This document shows, in pieces, positions 43,746 to 52,216 of a stretch of DNA of 64,000 nucleotides (position 1 is its first letter; each line of letters starts with the position of its first letter). The translations under genes were made by a program, and so were the position numbers. This stretch comes from Aequorivita lipolytica (GTDB lineage Bacteria; Bacteroidota; Bacteroidia; Flavobacteriales; Flavobacteriaceae), in NCBI RefSeq assembly GCF_007997135.1, contig NZ_VORU01000005.1:62001-126000 (forward strand), given 5' to 3'. The notes under the pieces are model-generated. The model did no database searches. It was given only the letters and a program-made list of their open reading frames with translations, and had not been told where the DNA came from.

Positions 43746-44150
43746 TCAATCAAGTGTTGGAGGTTTTCGGTTGGATTTTTTGAAAGCGTTTTCCTTTTTA
43801 GATTTTAAACGTCTTTCAATCGCCCCTTTTGAAGGTTTTGTTTTTTTTCGTGGCTTTGCTACTTTCAAATTTTTCTGAAGCAGTTCAACCAACCTTTCAA
43901 TAACGATGGCTTTGTTGCGGTGTTGGCTTCTTGTTTCGCCACATTGAAGCGTAATAATTCCTTCGGAAGAAATTTTTGAAGATAGTTTGTTGCGAAGTCT
44001 TTCCTTTTCAGTTTCCGAAAGTGCTTGCGAAGCTTCCAAATTAAATGAAACCTCAACTTTTGAGGCAGTTTTGTTTACGTGCTGTCCGCCCGGACCGCTG
44101 CTGCGGATGGCTTTAAAAGAAAGTTCTGATATTAAAATTTCTGTGTTCAC
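43746..44150 (-). CDS. arfB: Peptidyl-tRNA hydrolase ArfB (ribosome rescue)
   Basis: A 134-residue class I release-factor-like protein that frees peptides from stalled ribosomes. The GGQ motif is in RSSGPGGQHVNKTASKV, and the C-terminal tail is very basic (KPRKKTKPSKGAIERRLKSK), as needed to enter the empty mRNA channel. The start is GTG at 44150, overlapping the stop of the DUF4301 gene (GTGA), which indicates coupled translation; a longer upstream reading lies wholly within DUF4301. Confidence 0.92.
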   Translation of the reverse strand: MNTEILISELSFKAIRSSGPGGQHVNKTASKVEVSFNLEASQALSETEKERLRNKLSSKISSEGIITLQCGETRSQHRNKAIVIERLVELLQKNLKVAKPRKKTKPSKGAIERRLKSKKENAFKKSNRKPPTLD

Positions 44151-45670
44151 TTGGGTTGGTGTACTTCGTTCAAAAGATCGTTTACGGTTTTTACAGGATT
44201 GAAAGTGATGAGCGGCACTTCTACAAAAACCGTTATCCAATTTGCCATTGCGCCGTTCCAAAGTCCGGGAAGCTCCAATGCTTTAATAGGTTTTCCTTGA
44301 TAGGATTTATGTGAAATGAAACCTGCATCCGGATCTGAAAATTTTAGCAAATCATATTTTTCACCTTTATAATTACGCATCCCACAAACCAAATCTACCG
44401 GATTGAAATGCGTGGCCTTGTCAACCAAAGCTTTTTGTTGCGGGTTGTTAGTGTCAATTTGTGACATTTCTACAATTTGATACGAAAGATTTCCATTTTT
44501 ATCTTTTACAAGAAATGGTCCGCCGCCGGGAGCCCCAGTATTTTCAACAACACCACAAATGCGGATTGGGCGTTCCAGAATTTTTAAAAGATCTTCCTTA
44601 AATATAGGAGTGTTTTTTATACTTAAATCTACCGAAATAAATTCAGCAACATTTTTTATAATTTCTTCGGAAGGATTTTCGAGGTGAAGCTTTTCAATGA
44701 AACTGAAAATTTTCTTCTGAAGGGAAATCAATTTTCCGGCCAATACTTTTTTCTGAAAAGCGATTGTTTCCACATAATTTTCAGAAACAACATTATCTAT
44801 ATTTTTGATGAAAATAATATCCGCATCCACATCGTTCAAGTTTTCCAATAACGCTCCGTGGCCGGAAGGACGTAAAAGCAGATCGCCGTTTTCATCTAAA
44901 AACAATTCGTTTTCGGGGGTTGCTGCAACTGTATCTGTCTCATTTTTCTGAAACGAATAGGATATATTAAAACGCACCCCTGTTTTCTTTTCAACAAGAT
45001 GTTTTACTTCGTCGAAGCGTTTTTTGAATTTTTTTTCATGACCTTCGGAAACTGTAAAATGCAAATTAGCCACGCCGTTTGTAGCTGCGTAAAATGCCGC
45101 TTCATACAATTGTTCGCCAAAAGCAGTAACGTAATTTTCGCCGTATGTATGAAAAGGAACGAGTCCTTTCGGGGTATTGCTAAAATTTAATCCAGTTTCC
45201 TCCAACATTTCCTGAACAAACAGAAAGTATCTTTTCCCCTGTTCAAAATTTTCAAGTTCAGAATATTTTTCTTCTAATTTATCTTTTACCAAAAAAGAAA
45301 ATGCAAAATTATCAATTGACTCAAAGAATATTTTTAAATTCCTGTTTTCTTCTTTTTGAAGAAATGATTCGATATTATCTTTTGGATTATAGCTTTCCAA
45401 AAACTGATGCAAAAACTTAAACATTCGAGTAGCCGCACCCGATGCCGGAACAAATTTCAGTATATCGAGCTTATCTTTTTCGGTTTCGAAAAGAGTGGCA
45501 AAGTGCTGTTGTTCTTTTTCTGAAAACACTTCAATTCCTTTATCGGCTGAAGCAGGTTCCATGACATTGGCGAAGGGAATTCCCTCCTTAAAAATTTCAA
45601 GTTGGTGTTTAACTTTAGCCTCGGAAAGCCCGTGATTCTTTATTTGTTGCAGGTTTTTTTCTGTAAACAT
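44147..45670 (-). CDS. DUF4301 family protein
   Basis: A 507-residue protein of the Bacteroidota DUF4301 family. Conserved stretches include FVPASGAATRMFKFLHQFL near residue 95, LLRPSGHGALLENLNDVDAD and ICGVVENTGAPGGGPFLVKD. The pattern of Gly-rich loops and SGAATRM resembles nucleotidyltransferase-like (UDP-sugar pyrophosphorylase) folds, but no activity is established. It begins one base after the kinase gene and overlaps arfB, so it belongs to the same transcription unit. Confidence 0.85.
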   Translation of the reverse strand: MFTEKNLQQIKNHGLSEAKVKHQLEIFKEGIPFANVMEPASADKGIEVFSEKEQQHFATLFETEKDKLDILKFVPASGAATRMFKFLHQFLESYNPKDNIESFLQKEENRNLKIFFESIDNFAFSFLVKDKLEEKYSELENFEQGKRYFLFVQEMLEETGLNFSNTPKGLVPFHTYGENYVTAFGEQLYEAAFYAATNGVANLHFTVSEGHEKKFKKRFDEVKHLVEKKTGVRFNISYSFQKNETDTVAATPENELFLDENGDLLLRPSGHGALLENLNDVDADIIFIKNIDNVVSENYVETIAFQKKVLAGKLISLQKKIFSFIEKLHLENPSEEIIKNVAEFISVDLSIKNTPIFKEDLLKILERPIRICGVVENTGAPGGGPFLVKDKNGNLSYQIVEMSQIDTNNPQQKALVDKATHFNPVDLVCGMRNYKGEKYDLLKFSDPDAGFISHKSYQGKPIKALELPGLWNGAMANWITVFVEVPLITFNPVKTVNDLLNEVHQPK

Positions 45671-45671
45671 C

Positions 45672-46265
45672 TTAGTTCTTCTTCAGCAATACATCAATAA
45701 TCTCGACTGCTTTTTTAAATCGTTCTTTTTGGTTTCCCTTTAAAATTTTATACGGAAAACCCTGTTCTTTCAATTCAGCCTCAAAAATACGAAACATTTC
45801 CTCTCGATTGTTGGGTCTGTCGCGCAAGTCGTCCACTTCCCAAGGCGTGTCAATATAGGTTAAAAGGTAGATGCTGTAATTGTTCCCCCCCACGGCGGAC
45901 AGGTTGGTTGCTTCGTTTTTTATTTCCGAAGGGCAAAATCCGTTGTAATAATATTCGGAATATACTTTCAGTTCGAGCAAATTTGTATCGCAAATCAACA
46001 GATTTTCAACTTGTTGCGAAGCCTCATTTTCAAGTTTCAACTGTCCTTTGGCGATGGGAATTAAATCTTCTCTAGCAACCAATTCTTTCTTGGAATCCCA
46101 CTTTTTTTGAAGGTATTCACGCATAAATTCCGGAACCCAAAGCGTGTTATAATGTTCCGCCAACTGTTTTGCAAGCGTTGTTTTTCCAGTAGATTCGGGT
46201 CCGTATAAAACTACTTTTATCAATTGAGCAGACTGGTTTCGGGTTTGTTCAGGTTTTTCTTCCAC
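45672..46265 (-). CDS. NadR-like nucleoside kinase (AAA/P-loop)
   Basis: A 197-residue P-loop kinase like the ribosylnicotinamide kinase domain of NadR. Walker A is LYGPESTGKTTLAKQL; VPEFMREYL and LLTYIDTPWEVDDLRDRP are typical lid and base-binding segments. It overlaps the 3' end of the pnuC-like gene by 46 bases if the ATG at 46265 is used; a TTG at 46223 overlapping the pnuC stop is an alternative. A GC-rich insert near 45880 encodes about ten extra residues (TNLSAVGGNN). It likely phosphorylates the vitamin brought in by PnuC: nicotinamide riboside, or thiamine in this context (inference). Confidence 0.8.
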   Translation of the reverse strand: MEEKPEQTRNQSAQLIKVVLYGPESTGKTTLAKQLAEHYNTLWVPEFMREYLQKKWDSKKELVAREDLIPIAKGQLKLENEASQQVENLLICDTNLLELKVYSEYYYNGFCPSEIKNEATNLSAVGGNNYSIYLLTYIDTPWEVDDLRDRPNNREEMFRIFEAELKEQGFPYKILKGNQKERFKKAVEIIDVLLKKN

Positions 46266-46858
46266 GCGCGGTATCCGTAAATTGAAATGATTACAAAAAG
46301 CAAAAATTGAAACGATGTAAAAATCAAACCTTTGTAAAAATACAAGGGTAGCGAAATTATATTACCAATCAGTAAAAAAGACCAGTTTTCCAGTTTTTTT
46401 CGCGCCAAAAGCCACATTGCCACAAAAAATATGGCTGTAGTAAGTGTGTCAACATAAGCTGTCCAACTATTCCATTTGTCGAAAAATTTATAAATGGCAA
46501 AAATGAAAATCAAAGTTGCTACAAAAATGAAAACGCAGATTTGCTTCTCTTTTAAACTTGTTGTGGTTATGGGCGTATAATGTTCGGCATCAATCTTTCG
46601 TGTCCAAATATACCAGCCGTAAATGCTCATTGAAAAATAATAGGCGTTGATTACCAAATCGCCCAAGAGCCCGTAGAAAGCTAAAATATAAACAAAAATT
46701 GCGGTGCTCAAAATTCCTGTAGGATAGATTAAAATATTGTCCTGTTTGGAAAACCAAGCACTAAGCAGACCTAACACAACACCAATTATTTCAAGGATTA
46801 TAATGTGTGTGGGAACGCCTTGGTATTGCTGAAAAAACCAATCAAAAATGGGGCTCAT
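46220..46858 (-). CDS. PnuC/PnuT-family vitamin transporter
   Basis: A 212-residue membrane protein with seven to eight helices of the PnuC family. Signature stretches are YPTGILSTAIFVYILAFYG, INAYYFSMSIYGWYIWTRK and WLLARKKLENWSFLLIGN. PnuC members carry nicotinamide riboside, but Bacteroidota members beside thiamine genes are thought to be the thiamine carrier PnuT. Here a thiamine-binding protein overlaps its start and a TPP-controlled receptor is nearby, which supports PnuT; the adjacent NadR-like kinase supports nicotinamide riboside. Unresolved. Confidence 0.82.
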   Translation of the reverse strand: MSPIFDWFFQQYQGVPTHIIILEIIGVVLGLLSAWFSKQDNILIYPTGILSTAIFVYILAFYGLLGDLVINAYYFSMSIYGWYIWTRKIDAEHYTPITTTSLKEKQICVFIFVATLIFIFAIYKFFDKWNSWTAYVDTLTTAIFFVAMWLLARKKLENWSFLLIGNIISLPLYFYKGLIFTSFQFLLFVIISIYGYRAWKKNLNKPETSLLN

Positions 46859-47102
46859 AATCGCTTCTATCCGATTTTACAATTTTTATATAAAGCAAAC
46901 CTCTTTCCACGGCTTCCAAAGCAACTTTAATTTCTTTTTGAAGCAGGTCCATTACCGTATCATAATCGCCATAAACCTGTGTACTCAGCGGATTTTCCAA
47001 AACTGTGAGGCCAGAATTTCGTAAACTTTTTATGAAATTGATAATTGCGGGTTCGTAATCGTCTTGTATTGGTGTGAGGGTAAGTTCAACTGAAATTTTC
47101 AT
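46842..47102 (-). CDS. Thiamine-binding protein (YkoF/MTH1187-like)
   Basis: An 86-residue protein of the Thiamine_BP family (PF01910 type), small ferredoxin-like folds that bind thiamine or hydroxymethylpyrimidine. MKISVELTLTPIQDDYEP at the start and VYGDYDTVMDLLQKEIKVAL in the middle fit the family. It overlaps the PnuC gene start by 17 bases and heads the vitamin/arfB transcription unit. A TAnnTTTG box lies 19 bases upstream. Confidence 0.8.
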   Translation of the reverse strand: MKISVELTLTPIQDDYEPAIINFIKSLRNSGLTVLENPLSTQVYGDYDTVMDLLQKEIKVALEAVERGLLYIKIVKSDRSDYEPHF

Positions 47103-47121
47103 TGCTTTAAAATTTTTGTTT

Positions 47122-47129
47122 CAAAGTTA
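47122..47129 (-). promoter_or_regulatory. Promoter -7 box TAACTTTG for the thiamine-BP/PnuC unit
   Basis: Exact TAnnTTTG on the minus strand, 19 bases ahead of the ATG. No TPP riboswitch is present between it and the gene. Confidence 0.45.
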
Positions 47130-47221
47130 CGATTATAAAAGTATTCAGTTAACAGTAGCATTTGGCAGTTTTTGGAATTTGGATTTTTGAGATTTGGAAT
47201 TTATTTGGAGTTTGTTTTTTG

Positions 47222-47929
47222 TTATTTGGTGCTTTCGATTTCGAAGGCCGTTCCCATAACTATCATATCGGCACCCGATCTGTAAGCTGTTTCTTTTTGT
47301 ACTTCTGTTTTTATTCCCCCACCAACAATTAAAGGAATATTGATAGCTTTTTTTACTTCAGAAATAATTTCAGGTTTTACAGGAATTTTTGCGCCGCTTC
47401 CTGCTTCCAAATAAATAAGTTTTGCTCCCATAAATTGTCCGGCCAAAGCTGTATTCACAATCAACTCAATATTTTCCTGCGGCAGTGGTTCCGTTTTTGT
47501 CACTTTTGAAACCGATGAATTATTTCCACCATCAATCAAAATATAGCCAGTGGAAATAATTTCCAAAGCCAAATTTTTCAATTTCGAAATGGATTTTATT
47601 TGTTGGCCAACTAAGTATTCCGCATTTCTTCCCGAAAGCAACGTCAAAAATAAAAGAGCATCTGCAAGCGGTGTAATGTGCGAATGATCGCCCGGAAAAA
47701 GAAAAATGGGAAGTTTCGATTCAGCTTTCAAAGCTTTTACCGTTTCTTCGGTTTCTCCATTTGCCACTGTACTTCCGCCCACAAAAAGATGTGTTGTTTC
47801 CTTTGGAATTTTATTTAGAAATGATTTCGTTGCAGAAATATCAAATTTATCTGGGTCGATCAAAATAGCGAGTTGCTTTTCTTTTCCGGCAACCAACTTT
47901 AGAAAAGATTTATAAAAAATTCCTTCCAT
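47222..47929 (-). CDS. Geranylgeranylglyceryl/heptaprenylglyceryl phosphate synthase
   Basis: A 235-residue TIM-barrel prenyltransferase of the GGGPS/PcrB family, joining a long polyprenyl chain to glycerol-1-phosphate. Diagnostic stretches are LAILIDPDKFD, LFVGGSTVANG, FPGDHSHITP, YLEAGSGAKIPV and LIVGGGIKT (phosphate-binding). Archaeal-type ether lipid chemistry occurs in several bacterial lineages through this family; the bacterial product in flavobacteria is not settled. It begins directly at the end of the PPTase gene, so they are cotranscribed. Confidence 0.9.
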   Translation of the reverse strand: MEGIFYKSFLKLVAGKEKQLAILIDPDKFDISATKSFLNKIPKETTHLFVGGSTVANGETEETVKALKAESKLPIFLFPGDHSHITPLADALLFLTLLSGRNAEYLVGQQIKSISKLKNLALEIISTGYILIDGGNNSSVSKVTKTEPLPQENIELIVNTALAGQFMGAKLIYLEAGSGAKIPVKPEIISEVKKAINIPLIVGGGIKTEVQKETAYRSGADMIVMGTAFEIESTK

Positions 47930-48568
47930 CTATTTTTCTTCAGAAATAAGTGCATAAGCACAAGTGAACTCTTCAAATTCCAGAAAATCCACATCATATT
48001 GCACTTGTTTGTCTTCGTAAGTTACGGTTGCAGTTGTTTTGGTTTCATCGAGCCTAAAATCTTCAACATAAATATTTTCCAAAAAACTCACTCCTTTTTC
48101 GGCAAAACTTTTATAAAGTGATTCTTTCGCACACCAAACAATGGTGAGTTTGCGCATCATTGCATCTTCATTTGCGATGGTTCGGTATTCTTCAACCGGT
48201 GTGAATTTATGAGCTATTCTAAGGATTTTGGTGCGTTGCATTTCAATATCGATACCCACTTCGGTATCGCTAATAATTATCGCAGAAAAGTTGTAGGAAT
48301 GGGTAATTGAAATGTGTTTATCGCCAGTTAAATGCGGCTTGCCGTTTTCATCATAATATAAATCGTGATCCGTAAATCCTTCCAAAGCCATCAAATGCCG
48401 AATGCTCATAAACCCGCGACGGTGAAGGTCGCTTTTCATATTCAGCACCCTATTGGTACAATTTTGTGTTAGATCTATCACTGCTGAAAGCGTTTCAAAA
48501 GATTCTTCAATCTTCCAAATGAAAACTTTAGTGTTTGGGTTTACTGTTATAGTTTTGTAAAGTGGCAT
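47930..48568 (-). CDS. 4'-phosphopantetheinyl transferase superfamily protein
   Basis: A 212-residue Sfp-type phosphopantetheinyl transferase that would activate acyl or peptidyl carrier proteins. Motifs: KPHLTGDKHISITHS (with His), VGIDIEMQRT (metal-binding Asp/Glu) and WCAKESLYK (catalytic Glu/Lys). The length fits the two-domain Sfp type. Carrier protein partner unknown; no NRPS or PKS is in the window, so it may serve a general role. It diverges from ahcY. Confidence 0.87.
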   Translation of the reverse strand: MPLYKTITVNPNTKVFIWKIEESFETLSAVIDLTQNCTNRVLNMKSDLHRRGFMSIRHLMALEGFTDHDLYYDENGKPHLTGDKHISITHSYNFSAIIISDTEVGIDIEMQRTKILRIAHKFTPVEEYRTIANEDAMMRKLTIVWCAKESLYKSFAEKGVSFLENIYVEDFRLDETKTTATVTYEDKQVQYDVDFLEFEEFTCAYALISEEK

Positions 48569-48589
48569 AAACTTTCAAAGGATATTTCG

Positions 48590-48597
48590 TAGTTTTG
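48590..48597 (+). promoter_or_regulatory. Promoter -7 box TAGTTTTG for ahcY
   Basis: Exact TAnnTTTG on the plus strand, 66 bases upstream of the chosen ahcY ATG. The short leader shows no recognisable SAH riboswitch. Confidence 0.45.
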
Positions 48598-48663
48598 CAG
48601 ACTTAAAACCAGAAAATTAATTTTAAATAAATGTCCGCTTTTGCGGGTATAAATATAACAAAT

Positions 48664-49980
48664 ATGTCAACGAAAACTGTGCCTTACACGGCGTTTAAAG
48701 TAAAAGATATTTCCCTAGCAGACTGGGGAAGAAAAGAAATTGAGCTTGCCGAAGCTGAAATGCCCGGGCTTATGAGCTTGCGTGAAGAATACGGAAATGA
48801 GCAGCCTTTGAAGGGCGCACGTATTGCTGGGTGTCTTCACATGACCATTCAAACTGCCGTGCTTATTGAAACATTAAAGGCACTGGGAGCAGAAGTTACT
48901 TGGAGCTCATGTAACATTTTCTCAACCCAAGACCATGCAGCTGCTGCAATTGCTGCTGCTGGATTTCCGGTCTATGCTTGGAAAGGAATGAATGAAGAGG
49001 AATTTGAATGGTGTATTGAGCAAACACTTTTCTTTGGCGAAGACCGCAAACCCTTGAACATGATTCTTGACGATGGTGGCGATTTAACGAATATGGTTTT
49101 GGACAAATATCCAGAGCTTGCCGATGGCGTTAAAGGTATTTCTGAAGAAACTACTACTGGTGTTCACCGTCTTTACGAGCGTATGAAAAAAGGAACATTG
49201 CCAATGCCGGCTATCAACATTAACGATAGCGTTACCAAAAGTAAATTCGATAATAAATATGGTTGTCGTGAGAGTGCTGTGGATGCAGTGCGCCGTGCAA
49301 CAGATATAATGATGGCTGGAAAGCGTGTTGTTGTTTGTGGTTATGGTGATGTTGGTAAAGGAACTGCCGCTTCTTTTAAAGGTGCGGGAAGTATCGTTAC
49401 AGTTACTGAAATTGATCCAATCTGTGCGCTACAAGCTGCAATGGACGGTTTTGAAGTGAAAAAATTGGAAACCGTTGTTGGAAATGCAGATATCGTAATT
49501 ACAACTACTGGAAATAAAGACATTGTTCGCGGAGAACATTTTGAAGCGATGAAAGATAAAACCATCGTTTGTAATATTGGCCATTTTGATAACGAAATTG
49601 CAGTTTCTTGGTTAAAGACCAATCACGGAAAGACCCACGTTGAGATTAAGCCACAAGTTGACAAATACACAATTGACGGAAAAGATATTATTCTTTTGGC
49701 CGAAGGTCGTTTGGTAAACCTTGGTTGCGCCACCGGCCACCCAAGTTTTGTGATGAGTAACAGTTTCACCAACCAAACTTTAGCGCAAATAGAGCTTTGG
49801 AAAAATGGTGAAAACTATGAAAACGAAGTGTATATGCTTCCAAAGCACTTGGATGAAAAAGTAGCGAAACTACACCTTGAAAAAATTGGGGTTGAACTTA
49901 CTGAACTTCGCCAAGACCAAGCTGAATATATTGGCGTGGAAGTTCAAGGACCGTTTAAGCCTGAGTATTACAGATACTAA
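48664..49980 (+). CDS. ahcY: Adenosylhomocysteinase
   Basis: A 438-residue S-adenosylhomocysteine hydrolase that splits SAH to adenosine and homocysteine, removing the by-product of methylation. NAD-binding [12 protein letters not shown], the substrate segments [14 protein letters not shown] and [10 protein letters not shown], and the C-terminal PFKPEYYRY (Lys/Tyr that completes the NAD site) are intact. An upstream ATG at 48631 adds 11 residues, but [13 protein letters not shown] at 48664 is the usual flavobacterial start. A terminator follows. Confidence 0.95.
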   Translation: MSTKTVPYTAFKVKDISLADWGRKEIELAEAEMPGLMSLREEYGNEQPLKGARIAGCLHMTIQTAVLIETLKALGAEVTWSSCNIFSTQDHAAAAIAAAGFPVYAWKGMNEEEFEWCIEQTLFFGEDRKPLNMILDDGGDLTNMVLDKYPELADGVKGISEETTTGVHRLYERMKKGTLPMPAININDSVTKSKFDNKYGCRESAVDAVRRATDIMMAGKRVVVCGYGDVGKGTAASFKGAGSIVTVTEIDPICALQAAMDGFEVKKLETVVGNADIVITTTGNKDIVRGEHFEAMKDKTIVCNIGHFDNEIAVSWLKTNHGKTHVEIKPQVDKYTIDGKDIILLAEGRLVNLGCATGHPSFVMSNSFTNQTLAQIELWKNGENYENEVYMLPKHLDEKVAKLHLEKIGVELTELRQDQAEYIGVEVQGPFKPEYYRY

Positions 49981-50024
49981 TGATTTACGATTGTAGATTT
50001 TAGATTTACGATTTTTTGAAATTG

Positions 50025-50055
50025 AAACCCTTGCAGATTTGCGAGGGTTTTTTTT
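50025..50055 (+). terminator. Terminator after ahcY
   Basis: AAACCCTTGC (50025-50034) pairs with GCGAGGGTTT (50041-50050) with one wobble, followed by a T-run; 45 bases after the stop. Confidence 0.8.
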
Positions 50056-50080
50056 GTTGTGAATAAGTTTCAAAATATTT

Positions 50081-50103
50081 TATACAGAATTAAATTCTGT
50101 ATA
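50081..50103. promoter_or_regulatory. Perfect 23-bp palindrome upstream of the HTH-methyltransferase gene
   Basis: Arms TATACAGAATT and AATTCTGTATA around a single central A. It lies 44 bases upstream of the methyltransferase ATG, at the edge of the ahcY terminator. It has no T-run. An operator for the HTH domain of the methyltransferase is the favoured reading; a second imperfect dyad (ATAACC...GGTTGTAT, 50123-50144) follows. Confidence 0.6.
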
Positions 50104-50147
50104 AGAAAAAAAATATATATTTATAACCATATATAAGGTTGTATAAC

Positions 50148-51425
50148 ATGGTTATTAAAGAATTTTATTCTGTTTCAGAAGCAGCAGAAATACTTGGTAA
50201 AAATCCGGAAACTTTACGTCGATGGGATAATGACGGAAAGCTGCAAGCTGTTCGGGAACCGATGAGCAATTACCGGGTTTATAAAAAAGAAAATCTTGAA
50301 ATATTTCCTGAGTTTAAATCATATTTTGAAAGAATCGACGAAAGTAATTATGTTGAACCAATAAATAATTATTCTGTTTTAGAACTTTTTGCGGGTGCTG
50401 GCGGTCTTGCAATTGGAATGGAAGAGGCAGGTATAAAATGCAAAGCTTTAAATGAAATTGACAAATGGGCTTGCCAAACATTACGTAAAAATCGTCCAAA
50501 CTGGAATGTACTTGAAGGAGATATTAGAGAAATGGACTTCTATGAATTCAAAGATAATATTGACGTAGTCACGGGAGGATTTCCTTGCCAAGCGTTTAGT
50601 TATGCAGGTAAAAAATTAGGACTTGAAGATGCTCGCGGAACACTCTTTTATGAATTTGCCCGTGTTGTAAAAGAGACAAAACCTAAAATCTGTATAGGTG
50701 AAAATGTTAGAGGTCTGCTCAGCCACGACAATGGGAAAACATTGGAGGGAATGATTTCTATTTTAGATGAAATTGGCTATAATGTAGTTTCACCAGTTAG
50801 AGTATTAAAAGCTATAAATTATAATGTTCCGCAGAAACGTGAACGATTGATTTTGGTTGCAATACGAAAGGATATTAATACTGAATACGAATATCCAAAA
50901 CCTTATTCTGAAATATATAATTTAAAGGATGCACTGAAAAAGGGAAAATTATTTGATTCCAATGTTCCAAAATCCAAAGGCGCGAAATATCCACAACACA
51001 AAATGGATGTTCTGGACTTAGTTCCACCAAAAGGATATTGGCGAGATTTACCGCTTGATATTCAAAAGGAATATATGCAGAAAAGTTTTTTCTTAGGCGG
51101 AGGAAAAACGGGTATGGCGAGAAGAATTGGATGGGATGAACCTTGTTTGACTTTAACTTGCAGTCCTGCACAAAAACAGACCGAGCGTTGTCACCCCGAA
51201 GAAACTAGACCCTTTACGGTTCGAGAATATGCACGAATTCAAACTTTTCCCGATGAATGGAAATTCGAGGGTTCGGTTTCGCAACAATATAAGCAGATTG
51301 GGAATGCAGTTCCGGTTAATTTGGCGAAGGAAATTGGATACTCGATTATTAAATTTTTGAATAACATTCAGTTAAATGAAAAACCTAAAATTAATGATGA
51401 AATTGAAGTAATTTCAACTTTTTAA
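50148..51425 (+). CDS. DNA (cytosine-5) methyltransferase with N-terminal HTH domain
   Basis: A 425-residue fusion. Residues 1-60 form a MerR/excisionase-like HTH: FYSVSEAAEILGKNPETLRR then REPMSNYRVYKKENL. The rest is a complete C5-methyltransferase: motif I LELFAGAGGLAIG, catalytic motif IV GGFPCQAF (Cys147), motif VI GENVRGL, motif VIII QKRERLILVA and motif X QIGNAVPVNLA. The neighbouring Eco47II-like nuclease suggests target GGNCC. The HTH probably represses the gene itself through the upstream palindrome, as N-terminal HTHs do in some known C5-methyltransferases. Start ATG at 50148; a TTG three codons earlier is less likely. Confidence 0.9.
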   Translation: MVIKEFYSVSEAAEILGKNPETLRRWDNDGKLQAVREPMSNYRVYKKENLEIFPEFKSYFERIDESNYVEPINNYSVLELFAGAGGLAIGMEEAGIKCKALNEIDKWACQTLRKNRPNWNVLEGDIREMDFYEFKDNIDVVTGGFPCQAFSYAGKKLGLEDARGTLFYEFARVVKETKPKICIGENVRGLLSHDNGKTLEGMISILDEIGYNVVSPVRVLKAINYNVPQKRERLILVAIRKDINTEYEYPKPYSEIYNLKDALKKGKLFDSNVPKSKGAKYPQHKMDVLDLVPPKGYWRDLPLDIQKEYMQKSFFLGGGKTGMARRIGWDEPCLTLTCSPAQKQTERCHPEETRPFTVREYARIQTFPDEWKFEGSVSQQYKQIGNAVPVNLAKEIGYSIIKFLNNIQLNEKPKINDEIEVISTF

Positions 51426-52199
51426 TTTTTCAAACCCATTATAGTATAGAAAGTTTTCAAAAGTAATTTCATCGAGAATCGTTCTTCCATTCTTATTTGC
51501 ACTTTCAGAAATGTCTGAAAGAATATTGTTTTCGTTTTGTTTTTCCTCGGAAACGCTTTTTATAAAATCATTTACTGCTTTAGGCAGAGATTTATACAAA
51601 TCATAAAAAGCATTTTCTTTCCTAGTTATCATTTCATAAAATTGATCTCCCGATATCATATAAACTCTACTGTGACTATATTCTTTTCTATTTATAATTC
51701 CTTCCCACTTTTTACAAAAACTTTTCTTTGCCAGTATCTGTACTAAATAGCATTTAGAATTTCTATTATCATCGGCAAATCTAGCAAGTTTCTGAAAAGC
51801 ACTTTCAGCAGAACTACTATTCATTGTATTATGTTTGTTTTTTATTTCGGCAAAAAGAGAACCATCATCCGCTTTCAAATCATATCCCATCAAGCGACCA
51901 CTGCTAAAACCTTTTACACCGCCCAATACCTCTTCGTGGAAAGTGCCAATTGCATTATTTACAGATTTATCTATTTGTCGGGACATTTCAAGCTTTATCA
52001 ATTCTTCTTCGGAAAGCTCATTAAATTTCGAATCGAAAGTCAATTTAAAAATATCGACTTTATTATTATAAAATTTCTCTTTGGTAAATTCCTTTTTAGC
52101 CGAAAGATAAGAGTCATATAGTTTCGAAATGCACTGCAATAAATGTTTATCTGTGATAAAATCAACATAATTGTTTTCCATTTCGCCAAGATTATTCAT
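51414..52199 (-). CDS. Eco47II/Sau96I-family type II restriction endonuclease (GGNCC)
   Basis: A 261-residue restriction enzyme of the Eco47II family. FHEEVLGGVKGFSSGRLMGYDL and FAEIKNKHNTMNSSSAESAF (with the PD-(D/E)xK-like D...ExK residues) are the visible family segments. Family members recognise GGNCC; the exact site here is inference. It is convergent with the methyltransferase gene, overlapping it by 12 bases, and divergent from vsr with 17 bases between. The start MNNLGEMENN at 52199 is chosen; MENNYVDF at 52181 is an alternative, and a longer reading to 52250 would overlap vsr. Confidence 0.85.
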   Translation of the reverse strand: MNNLGEMENNYVDFITDKHLLQCISKLYDSYLSAKKEFTKEKFYNNKVDIFKLTFDSKFNELSEEELIKLEMSRQIDKSVNNAIGTFHEEVLGGVKGFSSGRLMGYDLKADDGSLFAEIKNKHNTMNSSSAESAFQKLARFADDNRNSKCYLVQILAKKSFCKKWEGIINRKEYSHSRVYMISGDQFYEMITRKENAFYDLYKSLPKAVNDFIKSVSEEKQNENNILSDISESANKNGRTILDEITFENFLYYNGFEKLKS

Positions 52200-52216
52200 A
52201 ATTTGTATAGTAAGAC

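Noticed and set aside
48603-48663. SAH riboswitch in front of ahcY
   Set aside because: The leader is about 60 bases, AT-rich, and shows no SAH-aptamer core.
49982-50016. Short direct repeats (GATTTACGATT) after ahcY
   Set aside because: Only two copies in low-complexity AT-rich sequence beside a terminator; insufficient for a named element.
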